DNA of 64,000 nucleotides. Source: CALKZN01 sp050633785. GTDB lineage: Bacteria; Pseudomonadota; Gammaproteobacteria; Arenicellales; Arenicellaceae. Positions within the stretch are counted from its first letter, which is position 1, and each line of letters starts with the position of its first letter. A model generated the notes under the pieces. It searched no databases and had not been told where the DNA came from. It saw only the letters and a program-made list of their open reading frames with translations. The stretch covers positions 44,942 to 108,941 of the forward strand of contig JBOEHE010000036.1 in NCBI GenBank assembly GCA_050633785.1, in the 5' to 3' direction. Below, one piece after another: positions 26,018 to 34,117 of the stretch. The translations under genes and the position numbers were made by a program.

Positions 26018-26572
26018 TCGTAATAGAAAAGTTACTGATAAACGAATTCTATTTATAAAATGAACCAAAAATGTCTTTCTTTAATACTTCAAATTTAGAC
26101 TGATATCCTTGAAAATCTTTAAAAGAAGCACTTCTTCAATCTCCCAGAATAAAGAGTTATCGATGTAGCTAATCCTTAGATTTGAATAATCAATAAATAT
26201 AAACAGATTGCCTGATAGTAGATGCTTATTAGCTTGACTGGTTTTTACAGAAATTTTTCAAACACCCCTTGCTTAAAGCATACATAAGTTCAATGAAATC
26301 TTTTGAATTATAATAGTGAAATAGAAATTCTCAGAAACTATAGTTTTATCATTGCTTGAGCCTGTTGGCAGTAAACTCTTGCGAAAATGATATCTAGTAA
26401 GGATAAGTATTTGCTATTTTTTCTATTGATGTATTTATTAAAATGTTTGATAACTTTTATCAATAAATGGAAAACAAAAATAGTAAGAAAATGACGCTAA
26501 CTTTTATGCGGTATGACCAAAAGAATGATGATATATAGCTATCAGTAAGTTGTTTAGAGAAACTAAATATTC

Positions 26573-26592
26573 TTAGTGTCAACAGGCCCTAG
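26573..26592 (+). repeat. Dispersed repeat TTAGTGTCAACAGGCCCTAG
   Basis: This copy lies in the non-coding gyrB-dnaN gap between the two parS sites. It matches 19 of 20 bases of the copy at 35401-35420. Its role is unknown. Confidence 0.6.
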
Positions 26593-26808
26593 TACAGTAT
26601 CGTCTGAATATTTCTCATATTAATAGATCAAAGATTTAGTACTAACAGCCACTAGTTTTATCCTTTTATACTTTGATAGGTCTGGATCTGAAAATTGTTG
26701 TATGGAGTTTTTATATTAAGGAAATATTTACTTTATTTCATATACTAATAATCAGCTGTCCTTTTATGATTCGTTAATTACACAATGAGATTGGTATGCA
26801 AAGGGAGA

Positions 26809-26824
26809 TGTTTCACGTGAAACA
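26809..26824. promoter_or_regulatory. parS: parS centromere site 2 in a 28-bp perfect palindrome
   Basis: The same 16-bp parS sequence recurs here, and symmetry extends to 28 bp (26803-26830, arms beginning GGGAGA and ending TCTCCC). It starts 10 bp beyond the dnaN stop codon, so the stem could also mark the end of the dnaN transcript. The two parS sites are 807 bp apart. Confidence 0.93.
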
Positions 26825-26840
26825 TCTCCCTGAAATTGAA

Positions 26841-27944
26841 CTAAATTCTCATTGGCATAATCAGATATAGTTTCTCTGCATTGTTCTCTTCTTTAATGAT
26901 GCCACTGGTAGAAGGGTCTTTAAAAAAGAAGTGTACTTTTTCTGAACCACATTCTCTAATTGCATCTTGAAGATAATTAACATTAAAACCAATTTCAATT
27001 TCCTCACCTTGATAATCTATAGCCATTTCATCAGTCGCCTCTTCATGATCTGGGTTTCTTGAAGTAACGACTAAAACACCTGGTTTGAAAGCAACAGAAA
27101 TACCTCTGAATTTTTCATTACTCAAAATTGCAGTTCTGGTTAATATTTCTGCAAGATGTGACTTATCTACAATAATACTTTTATCGAGATTGTTCGGTAT
27201 AACCTTTTGATATTCAGGATATCTTCCATCAATCAGCTTTGAAATAAATCGATAGTTATGTGACGTAATTGAGATATGGCTATTATTAAGTTTAAGGTGG
27301 ATATTGTCATCACTATCAGCAGAAACAAATTTAATTATTTCCTGTACAGCTTTTCTTGGAATAATTGATTGTCTAATTTCTCCTAATGCAGCGCTGTGGT
27401 TCATTTCATTTTTAGCTAAACGATGGCCATCAGTAGCGACTGTTTTGATAGCATCTTCCCCTATTTCTAATAGAAGGCCATTTAGAAAATAACGTACATC
27501 TTGCTGTGCCATAGCAAAGGCTGTTGAGCTGAATAAAGAAGATAATTCTTTATGAGTCAAAGTAAGTTCCATATCCCAAGTTGTTGATTCTAAACGAGGA
27601 TATTCGTTTGCTGCCAAGGTTTGTAAACTAAATTTACTTTTGCCTGACTGAACTTTCATTTTGTTGTCTTCAGCATGCAGCTCTATTTCTGAACTATCTG
27701 GTAGAGCTTTACATATATCGAAAAACTTTCGTGCTGATACAGTAATTTCTCCATCATCACATTTTACATTTTCAAGACCTGTTGTTATTTCTGTTTCTAA
27801 GTCTGAACCAACTAAAGTCAGATTTCCATTTTCTGTTTTGATATATACATTACCCAGTATTGGCAAAGTTTGTCGTTTTTCAACGACGCTTATGACTTGT
27901 GATAATGAGGGTAATAAGGTTGATTTTTCGATTTGTATTTTCAT
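26841..27944 (-). CDS. dnaN: DNA polymerase III sliding clamp (beta subunit)
   Basis: This 367-residue protein forms the dimeric ring that tethers the replicative polymerase to DNA. Three repeated clamp domains are visible, with family segments LPILGNVYIKTENGNLTLVGSDLE (N-terminal), VRYFLNGLLLEIG (middle) and the C-terminal end KLYLIMPMRI, a close match to the conserved MPMRL terminus. Length agrees with E. coli (366). It lies downstream of dnaA, but with a 201-bp spacer holding DnaA boxes, instead of the few bases seen in enterobacteria. Confidence 0.96.
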   Translation of the reverse strand: MKIQIEKSTLLPSLSQVISVVEKRQTLPILGNVYIKTENGNLTLVGSDLETEITTGLENVKCDDGEITVSARKFFDICKALPDSSEIELHAEDNKMKVQSGKSKFSLQTLAANEYPRLESTTWDMELTLTHKELSSLFSSTAFAMAQQDVRYFLNGLLLEIGEDAIKTVATDGHRLAKNEMNHSAALGEIRQSIIPRKAVQEIIKFVSADSDDNIHLKLNNSHISITSHNYRFISKLIDGRYPEYQKVIPNNLDKSIIVDKSHLAEILTRTAILSNEKFRGISVAFKPGVLVVTSRNPDHEEATDEMAIDYQGEEIEIGFNVNYLQDAIRECGSEKVHFFFKDPSTSGIIKEENNAEKLYLIMPMRI

Positions 27945-28145
27945 ATATATGTTTTTTAGTTGTTTTTATTAGGCTTGTTGATAACGTTAATAACTGATAA
28001 AACCTAATAAATTCATAAACTTACAATTTCTTTTTCTTTAAGAAATCCTGTGTGAAACTAACAATAACTTTTGAATAAAATGTGGATAACTTTTTATACC
28101 AACTTATCCACAGTTAATTAACAATAAACGGACAATTTAATTCAA
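27945..28145. other. oriC: Candidate oriC: DnaA-box-bearing dnaA-dnaN spacer
   Basis: The spacer is very AT-rich and carries two perfect DnaA boxes in opposite orientation, TGTGGATAA at 28081-28089 and TTATCCACA at 28104-28112, plus a one-mismatch box TGTTGATAA at 27976-27984. AT-rich stretches that could unwind lie on both sides. The location downstream of dnaA argues against a simple role in dnaA autoregulation. The other candidate, the dnaA-rpmH spacer, has no consensus box that I could find. Confidence 0.55.
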
Positions 28146-29489
28146 TCATACCAGCATTATCTTTTGAAGCTTTTCATAATCTTCTTTAATGCGACTATCA
28201 GATTTGATTAATTCGTCAACCTTACGGCACGCATATAATACTGTTGTGTGGTCTCTTCCACCAAAAGAATCACCGATATCTGGCAAACTCAGGTTGGTTA
28301 ATTCTTTTGCCAAGGCCATGGCTATTTGCCGAGGTCTGGCAATTTGTCGACTACGTTTCTTTGATTTGAGCTCAACAACCCTCATATTATAATAATCAGC
28401 TACAGTCTTTTGAATGTTTTCAATCGAAATTTGCCGTTCTTGAAATTGAGTCAGGTCTTGCAATGTCTCTCTTGCTAAGTCCAGATCAATATCTCGTTTG
28501 GTAAAATGCGAACTGGCGATCAAACGGTGTAAAGCCCCTTCCAGCTCACGAACATTAGAGCGAATCTTCTTAGCAACCATAAAAGCAACATCGTCAGGCA
28601 GTGAAATATTCTTTTTCTGGGCTTTCTTCTGCAGTATAGCGACACGCGTTTCAAGACCTGGAGGATCAATTCTGACCAATAAACCACTTTCGAATCTGGA
28701 AATTAATCTTTCTTGTAAGTTATTGATTTCTTTAGGAAATTTATCGCTGGTTATAATAATTTGACTGCCAGATTCCAACAGATTATTAAATGTATGGAAA
28801 AACTCTTCTTGCGATTGGTCTTTACCGGCAAAAAACTGGATATCATCGATCAATAAGGCATCAAGTGATCTATAGAAGCTTTTGAAAACAGTCATTTTAT
28901 TAGACTGAATCGCTTTAACCATGTCTGAAACAAATCTTTCTGAGTGAATATAAGCGACTTTGGCATTTTTCTTCTGGGCACACAGCAAATTACCAGCAGC
29001 ATGCATCAAGTGAGTTTTCCCAAGGCCAACACCGCCATAAATAAACAGGGGGTTATAAGCCTCACCTGGATTCTCACCAACCTGCTGAGTAGCAGCTCGA
29101 GCAATTTGATTTGATTTGCCTTCGATATGGGTATCAAAAGTAAATGCTGGGTTCAAGGTGTTAACATTGTGTTCCTTGATTTCTTCGACTGACAAACCAT
29201 CTGAAGCGACAGTGTTATCAACAACCGGTTTTTCTGCTTCAGCTTCACTGGAGCCAATAATAACATTCACCTCATATTCCATTCCCATGAAATGTTGAAC
29301 AGTATCAAGTAGTTGCTGCCCTAAATTATCATTTAGCCAATCACAGACAAAGCGGTTAGGGGCAAAGATATTGAGGATAGTTCCAGAAAGCTCAGACTGC
29401 AAAGGACGCACCCAGGTGTTAAAATCGTTTTCCGATAAAGTGCTTTCCAGTCGTTCCAGACAATTATTCCATAACTCAGTATTTTTCAA
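28146..29489 (-). CDS. dnaA: Chromosomal replication initiator DnaA
   Basis: This 447-residue AAA+ protein binds DnaA boxes and opens the origin. Domain I starts with LWNNCLERLE; the linker covers about 80-112; the AAA+ domain has Walker A GGVGLGKTH (152-160) and Walker B LLIDDIQF; domain IV ends with the DNA-binding signature GGRDHTTVLYACRKV. The start is a TTG at 29489 with AGAGG five bases upstream; no ATG lies near the conserved N-terminus. A TTG start would limit the amount of protein made. Confidence 0.96.
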   Translation of the reverse strand: MKNTELWNNCLERLESTLSENDFNTWVRPLQSELSGTILNIFAPNRFVCDWLNDNLGQQLLDTVQHFMGMEYEVNVIIGSSEAEAEKPVVDNTVASDGLSVEEIKEHNVNTLNPAFTFDTHIEGKSNQIARAATQQVGENPGEAYNPLFIYGGVGLGKTHLMHAAGNLLCAQKKNAKVAYIHSERFVSDMVKAIQSNKMTVFKSFYRSLDALLIDDIQFFAGKDQSQEEFFHTFNNLLESGSQIIITSDKFPKEINNLQERLISRFESGLLVRIDPPGLETRVAILQKKAQKKNISLPDDVAFMVAKKIRSNVRELEGALHRLIASSHFTKRDIDLDLARETLQDLTQFQERQISIENIQKTVADYYNMRVVELKSKKRSRQIARPRQIAMALAKELTNLSLPDIGDSFGGRDHTTVLYACRKVDELIKSDSRIKEDYEKLQKIMLV

Positions 29490-30057
29490 ACCAACCTCTT
29501 AGAGGATCTAATCAAGTGCTTTCAAGGTAAAAAGTGTTTATACGCAATAAAACTTCGGTTATAGCCTTTATGGACCATAACCAATATACCCACCATTCAA
29601 TGTATAAATTAACGATTACCATCGTGCAATGAAACCTACAAAAGTGTGTTTGCATTAAACCATTGAGCGCCAAACTATATTGTCAATTTTTATCAATCAA
29701 CATAGCTGGTATAGCGAGTCTTAACGCGAGTCTCGATATTGAGTCTAATAGTGGCTTTGATTTGTCGGTTTGTTTTTGCTGCAAGCTATTATGCTACAGC
29801 CCTTTTAAATGTCAATTTATATCATTTAATCATTGACTATTGGCGGCAAAAAACGTACCTTTTCACGCCCTTGATTCTGGACTACGCTTGTTTTCGTAGT
29901 TTAAAATAGGTTTTACCGGGATAAAACAAATCGTTTTAAAAGGTGGAACTATAAATAATCATTTAAAAATCATGTGTTTACATTTTTAAATGAACGATCA
30001 AGCTTATAGAAATTAGACTGATTAATCCAAAGTGATTAAACAATTAGGTAACGAATT
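29490..30057. other. dnaA-rpmH divergent spacer
   Basis: These 568 AT-rich bases separate the leftward dnaA and rightward rpmH. In pseudomonads this spacer holds oriC, but here I found no TTATCCACA-type box. It contains the candidate dnaA promoter (29788-29815) and presumably that of rpmH. No coding frame was accepted. Confidence 0.55.
29788..29815 (-). promoter_or_regulatory. Candidate dnaA promoter
   Basis: On the minus strand TTGACA (29810-29815) and CATAAT (29788-29793) are 16 nt apart. Transcription would start near 29781, giving an untranslated leader of about 290 nt before the TTG start. Confidence 0.5.
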
Positions 30058-30198
30058 ATGAAACGTACTTTTCAACCAAGCACCTTAAAGCGTAATAGAA
30101 CTCACGGCTTTCGCGCCAGAATGCGTACCAAAAGCGGTCGTGCAATTATTAATGCCCGTCGTGCTAAAGGCAGAGCACAATTAACAGTATCAGGTTAA
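30058..30198 (+). CDS. rpmH: Ribosomal protein bL34
   Basis: The 46-residue protein reads MKRTFQPSTLKRNRTHGF, then RARMRTKSGRAIINARR and ends in TVSG. It is a small basic protein of the large ribosomal subunit, with the near-universal MKRTFQPS N-terminus. An AGGT precedes the ATG. It is the first gene of the rightward rpmH-rnpA-yidD-yidC-mnmE set. Confidence 0.97.
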   Translation: MKRTFQPSTLKRNRTHGFRARMRTKSGRAIINARRAKGRAQLTVSG

Positions 30199-30245
30199 TT
30201 CATTTTAGCTAAAACCACTTTAAGACAGCGTTTTTAGCCAACCAG

Positions 30246-30281
30246 CCAATAGCAATACTTGATAATCCCTGTTGCTATTGG
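30246..30281 (+). repeat. Stem-loop between rpmH and rnpA
   Basis: CCAATAGCAA (30246-30255) and TTGCTATTGG (30272-30281) pair perfectly around a 16-nt loop. No U-run follows, so attenuation or an RNA-processing site, giving more rpmH than rnpA message, is more likely than full termination. Confidence 0.45.
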
Positions 30282-30361
30282 ACAGTAATAATACTGAACT
30301 GTAAAAACATAATGCCACAGGCATTGTGTGAAAGCCGATTAAGAATAATTTGTGGGAGAGA

Positions 30362-30748
30362 ATGACTGCCATCGGTAAAGAGTCTGAAAATGGCTTTGCA
30401 AAGCATCACCATTTGCTCAAGCCTGCTGAGTTCAAGCAAGTTTATTCTCACAAAACATGGAGTGGTAATCGCGAATTTGCGGTTAACCTCTGCCCCAATA
30501 AGCATTCATTTGCCCGTTTGGGCTTAGTCGTATCTCGAAAGGTTTCGAAAAGAGCCGTTGTCAGAAACCTGATTAAACGTCAGATACGCGAATGGTTTCG
30601 ACATAATAAGCAGGACTTGAATGGTTTCGATTTGATTGTCACTGCGAAAACATCAGTAGCTACTAAAACCAACACTGAAATTCAAACATCATTGGCAGAT
30701 TTATGGAAAAAAGCTTTAAAAAAGTCATCCAGTTGCCAATCCTTATAG
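30362..30748 (+). CDS. rnpA: Ribonuclease P protein component
   Basis: This 128-residue basic protein helps the RNase P RNA remove tRNA 5' leaders. The conserved RNA-binding segment RNLIKRQIREWFR is present, as is the N-terminal HHLLKPAEFKQVY. The ATG at 30362 has GGGAG just upstream; a TTG at 30350 would be in frame but lies within that site. The last 46 bases overlap the start of yidD, a common arrangement. Confidence 0.94.
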   Translation: MTAIGKESENGFAKHHHLLKPAEFKQVYSHKTWSGNREFAVNLCPNKHSFARLGLVVSRKVSKRAVVRNLIKRQIREWFRHNKQDLNGFDLIVTAKTSVATKTNTEIQTSLADLWKKALKKSSSCQSL

Positions 30749-31023
30749 CCATTTATGCTTATCGTTTGTTGATAAGTCCATGGTTAGTCTCCTCATGTCG
30801 TTATCAACCAACCTGTTCAGAGTACGCACAAACAGCATTTCAACGACATGGTCTATTTAAAGGTGGATATTTAACCTTAATTCGACTATTAAAATGCCAC
30901 CCTTGGGGTGGTTCTGGTTATAATCCTGTTCCAGAAGTATCTGCCAAAGCTCAATGCTGTGACAGTCAGACAAAACAAGCTAAATCCAAAACCAAGCCAT
31001 TGGTAAATTTTGAAGGTAAATAA
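30703..31023 (+). CDS. yidD: Membrane protein insertion efficiency factor YidD
   Basis: This 106-residue membrane-associated protein belongs to the YidD family. The hallmark is YRLLISPWLVSSCRYQPTCSEYA with two conserved cysteines, then KCHPWGGSGYNPVP. It assists YidC-dependent insertion of inner-membrane proteins. It overlaps rnpA by 46 bases and shares one base with the yidC start codon (TAATG), indicating tight translational coupling. The C-terminal tail after residue 80 is lysine-rich and specific to this organism. Confidence 0.93.
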   Translation: MEKSFKKVIQLPILIAIYAYRLLISPWLVSSCRYQPTCSEYAQTAFQRHGLFKGGYLTLIRLLKCHPWGGSGYNPVPEVSAKAQCCDSQTKQAKSKTKPLVNFEGK

Positions 31024-32720
31024 TGGATAATCAACGTGTCTTTATTCTTGCGGCTATCGCTTTTACAAGTTTCTTTTTGTTCAGTGAGTGGCAGAGATTT
31101 ACTGCACAGAAAAATGCTCCAGCAATAGAACAAGCTTTAACTGACTCAGGTGTTCCAGCAGCTCCTGACGGCAGTCTTGGGAGTGCAACTGATCAGTCTG
31201 TACCTTCTGTCTCTTCTTCTGCCGTGGATATATCTGTTCCACAGACTGCGCCAGCTATTGATAGTGGTGCAGAGCGTATCACCGTTGAGACAGACTTGCT
31301 CGTGGCTGTGATAAATACTGAAGGCGGCGGCATTGAAAGCCTGCGTTTGAAAAAAGAGCTGGAAACTTTGGATAACCCAGATTTGGGCTTTCAACTTTTG
31401 AAGAGTAGTCCTGAGGAAATCTTTGTTACGCAAACAGGTCTGATTGGTCAAGCCGGTGAATATCCAAACCATTATTCAAAGTATACGGCTGCAGCAGATA
31501 GTTATGTATTATCGAATAATCAGCAGCAAATTTCCGTCCCATTAAATTGGGTATCCCCTTCCGGGCAATCCTATACTAAAACGCTCACTTTTAAACGTGA
31601 CAGCTATATCGTTGATATTTCCTTTGAGCATACCAATCTGCAAAACAGTAAGTGGGATGGTTTTTTGTATGCGCAGTTTAAGCGTAGTGAGCCTTTAAAT
31701 GAAAAGAAAGGGTCTTTCATACAACTACCGAGCTTCAGGGGCGGTATTATTTATACTCCCGAAAATAAATATGAGAAAGTTTCGTTCTCTGATATTGAAG
31801 ATGATAATCTGGATGTAAAAACGACTCAAGGTTGGGTTGGCATGTTGCAGCATTACTTTGTTGGTGCATGGTTACCTGAAAATAAACAGTCTTATAACTT
31901 TTACAGTAGCCATAAACCCACCGCAAACCCAGAATATACTATCGGTTATAAAACATTGAATCCGGTCTTGTTATCTCCTAACGAAACAGGAAAATTGACT
32001 ACATCAGTGTTTCTTGGACCAAAAGAGCAAAGCCGTTTAAAAGAAATTCAGAATAACCGAGGTGTTGATGGTCTGGCACTGACCGTAGATTATGGTTGGT
32101 TGACAGTCATTGCGGACCCTTTGTTCTGGGTTTTGGATAAAATTCATGATGTTGTGAAGAACTGGGGCTGGTCTATCATTATTTTAACTATCTTGATCAA
32201 GCTTGCTTTCTACCCTCTTTCAGCAGCCAGCTATCGTTCAATGGCTAGAATGAAAAAGTTGCAACCAAGAATGACAACGCTCAAAGAACGTTATGGTGAT
32301 GATCGCGCACAATTTCAGCAGGAAATGATGAAGTTGTATAAAGAAGAGAAAGTAAATCCTGCAGGAGGTTGTTTGCCAATTTTAGTGCAGATTCCTGTAT
32401 TTATCGCTTTGTATTATGTGTTGCTGGAGAGCGTAGAGTTAAGATTGGCACCATTTGCATTGTGGTGGCAGGACTTATCAGCGCCAGACCCATATTATGT
32501 CTTGCCTATTTTGATGGGGCTCTCCATGTTTTTGCAACAGAAGTTGAATCCTGCTCCTATGGAGCAAATGCAAAAGAATATAATGATGATCATGCCTCTT
32601 GTGCTGACATTTTTGTTCCTGACTTTCCCACAAGGCCTGGTATTGTATTGGGTTGTCAATAACTGTTTATCCATTTTGCAGCAATGGCGTATCAACAGCA
32701 CTATTGGTGCTGATAAATAA
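31023..32720 (+). CDS. yidC: Membrane protein insertase YidC
   Basis: This 565-residue inner-membrane insertase has an N-terminal helix (5-22), a large periplasmic domain (about 60-340), and the five-helix core near the C-terminus. Core segments include GWSIIILTILIKLAFYPLS, the cytoplasmic KKLQPRMTTLKERYGDDRAQ hairpin and NPAGGCLPILVQIPVFIALY. It folds and inserts inner-membrane proteins alone or with SecYEG, for instance the c subunit of ATP synthase encoded later in this window. mnmE follows after 11 bp. Confidence 0.96.
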   Translation: MDNQRVFILAAIAFTSFFLFSEWQRFTAQKNAPAIEQALTDSGVPAAPDGSLGSATDQSVPSVSSSAVDISVPQTAPAIDSGAERITVETDLLVAVINTEGGGIESLRLKKELETLDNPDLGFQLLKSSPEEIFVTQTGLIGQAGEYPNHYSKYTAAADSYVLSNNQQQISVPLNWVSPSGQSYTKTLTFKRDSYIVDISFEHTNLQNSKWDGFLYAQFKRSEPLNEKKGSFIQLPSFRGGIIYTPENKYEKVSFSDIEDDNLDVKTTQGWVGMLQHYFVGAWLPENKQSYNFYSSHKPTANPEYTIGYKTLNPVLLSPNETGKLTTSVFLGPKEQSRLKEIQNNRGVDGLALTVDYGWLTVIADPLFWVLDKIHDVVKNWGWSIIILTILIKLAFYPLSAASYRSMARMKKLQPRMTTLKERYGDDRAQFQQEMMKLYKEEKVNPAGGCLPILVQIPVFIALYYVLLESVELRLAPFALWWQDLSAPDPYYVLPILMGLSMFLQQKLNPAPMEQMQKNIMMIMPLVLTFLFLTFPQGLVLYWVVNNCLSILQQWRINSTIGADK

Positions 32721-32731
32721 CGAGGAATCTT

Positions 32732-34072
32732 ATTAGCGCACGCGATACCATAGCGGCAATAGCGACCCCACCCGGCAAGGGTGGGATTGGTATTATCCGT
32801 TTGTCAGGAGATAAAGCTCTTGATATTGCCTCATCAATAACAGGAATTAAATTACAGCCCCGATTGGCGACATACGTTGACTTTCTAAATGCTGAAAAAC
32901 AGACAATAGATTCAGGTCTGGTATTATATTTTTCTGCTCCAAATTCGTTCACAGGTGAACATGTAGTTGAACTACAGGGCCATGGTGGGCCAGTAATTCT
33001 GCAACTTTTATTACAACGGGTTTTAGAGTTGGGTGCGCGAGCAGCCAGGCCTGGAGAGTTTTCTGAACGTGCATTTCTGAATGATAAAATAGATCTGGCA
33101 CAGGCAGAAGCCATTGCAGATTTGATAGACAGTTCATCTACAGCTGCAGCGCAATCTGCCGTACGTTCGCTACAAGGTGAGTTTTCTGCTGCCATTCAAC
33201 AATTATTAACCCAGTTGATTGAAATTCGTATGTACGTTGAATCTGCCATTGATTTTCCAGAAGAAGAAATTGATTTTTTATCGGATGGTGTGGTTCTGGG
33301 GAAAATTGAACATTTGCAGAAACAAGTAACAACAGTCAAACAACAAGCTGGTCAAGGCCAGCTGTTACAACATGGCTTTCGTCTTGCTCTGGCGGGCAAA
33401 CCCAATGCAGGAAAATCCAGTTTACTGAATGCCTTATCCGGCCAGGAAGCAGCAATTGTGACCGATGTGGCTGGCACTACTCGTGACAGCATAACCGTTA
33501 CGGTTACTATTGACGGCCTGCCAGTGCATATCACAGATACAGCAGGTTTAAGGCAAAGCGATGACAAGGTAGAAAGAATTGGAATCGAAAGAGCCAGGCG
33601 AACCATCAAGCAAAGCGATCATGTATTACTGTTGGTTGATGCCACACAGCAAGAGCAGATTGATGAGATTCTTCAACAGGAAGAACTGGACCAACTGGGT
33701 AAGGAAAAATTAACCGTAGTCTTGAATAAACAGGATTTGCTTGAACAAATGCCGCAGTCTAAGTCTATTTTGTATATTTCTGCAACTCAAGGGTCTGGCT
33801 TGAGTGAATTACGTGAAGAAATTAAACGATTAGCTGGTTATCAATCTGACGACAGCAATGTTTTTTCAGCTAGAGCTCGTCATTTGATGGCAATAGACCA
33901 AGCCGAACAAGCCATTCAAATTGGCAAAAACCATTTACTGCAAACACAGGCCGGGGAATTACTTGCAGAAGAATTATTGCAAGCACAACAGGCTTTGAAT
34001 TCAATTACAGGTGAATTTACGTCAGATGATTTATTGGGTGAGATTTTTTCCAGTTTTTGTATCGGTAAGTAA
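32732..34072 (+). CDS. mnmE: tRNA modification GTPase MnmE, apparent AUU start
   Basis: With MnmG this GTPase installs the aminomethyl-type group at wobble U34 of tRNAs. The first ATG/GTG/TTG in frame is a TTG at 32801, but that would delete the conserved formyl-folate-binding N-terminus. Reading on upstream gives SARDTIAAIATPPGKGG, which aligns with E. coli MSDNDTIVAQATPPGRGG. The codon in the methionine position is ATT (32732-32734), with GAGG six bases before it; the frame closes at a TAA 15 bases further up. The 446-residue protein has G1 GKPNAGKSS near 222-230 and the C-terminal CIGK. Confidence 0.9.
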   Translation: MSARDTIAAIATPPGKGGIGIIRLSGDKALDIASSITGIKLQPRLATYVDFLNAEKQTIDSGLVLYFSAPNSFTGEHVVELQGHGGPVILQLLLQRVLELGARAARPGEFSERAFLNDKIDLAQAEAIADLIDSSSTAAAQSAVRSLQGEFSAAIQQLLTQLIEIRMYVESAIDFPEEEIDFLSDGVVLGKIEHLQKQVTTVKQQAGQGQLLQHGFRLALAGKPNAGKSSLLNALSGQEAAIVTDVAGTTRDSITVTVTIDGLPVHITDTAGLRQSDDKVERIGIERARRTIKQSDHVLLLVDATQQEQIDEILQQEELDQLGKEKLTVVLNKQDLLEQMPQSKSILYISATQGSGLSELREEIKRLAGYQSDDSNVFSARARHLMAIDQAEQAIQIGKNHLLQTQAGELLAEELLQAQQALNSITGEFTSDDLLGEIFSSFCIGK

Positions 34073-34117
34073 TCGAATAGATCTGATCATATTTCAAGGA
34101 GCTATTTTCAAGAGCTT

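Larger units (their letters stand above)
25888..26840. other. AT-rich non-coding gap between gyrB and dnaN, in place of recF
   Basis: These 953 bases hold no credible coding frame on either strand. In most gammaproteobacteria recF lies here. I searched by eye for the RecF Walker A region (GxNGxGKT) in reverse complement and found no remnant. The gap has two perfect parS palindromes (26002-26017 and 26809-26824), a copy of the dispersed repeat at 26573-26592, and many A/T runs, but no consensus DnaA box. Confidence 0.7.

Noticed and set aside
25888..26840. Decayed recF pseudogene
   Set aside because: No RecF motif could be found in either strand by eye, so I call the gap non-coding instead. 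A profile search could still find a remnant.
29490..30057. Pseudomonad-type oriC in the dnaA-rpmH spacer
   Set aside because: No TTATCCACA-like boxes were found there; the dnaA-dnaN spacer is the better candidate, though this one is not excluded.
32701..33195. 164-codon minus-strand ORF at the start of mnmE
   Set aside because: Antisense to the well-conserved mnmE; residue composition is that of a reversed coding strand.
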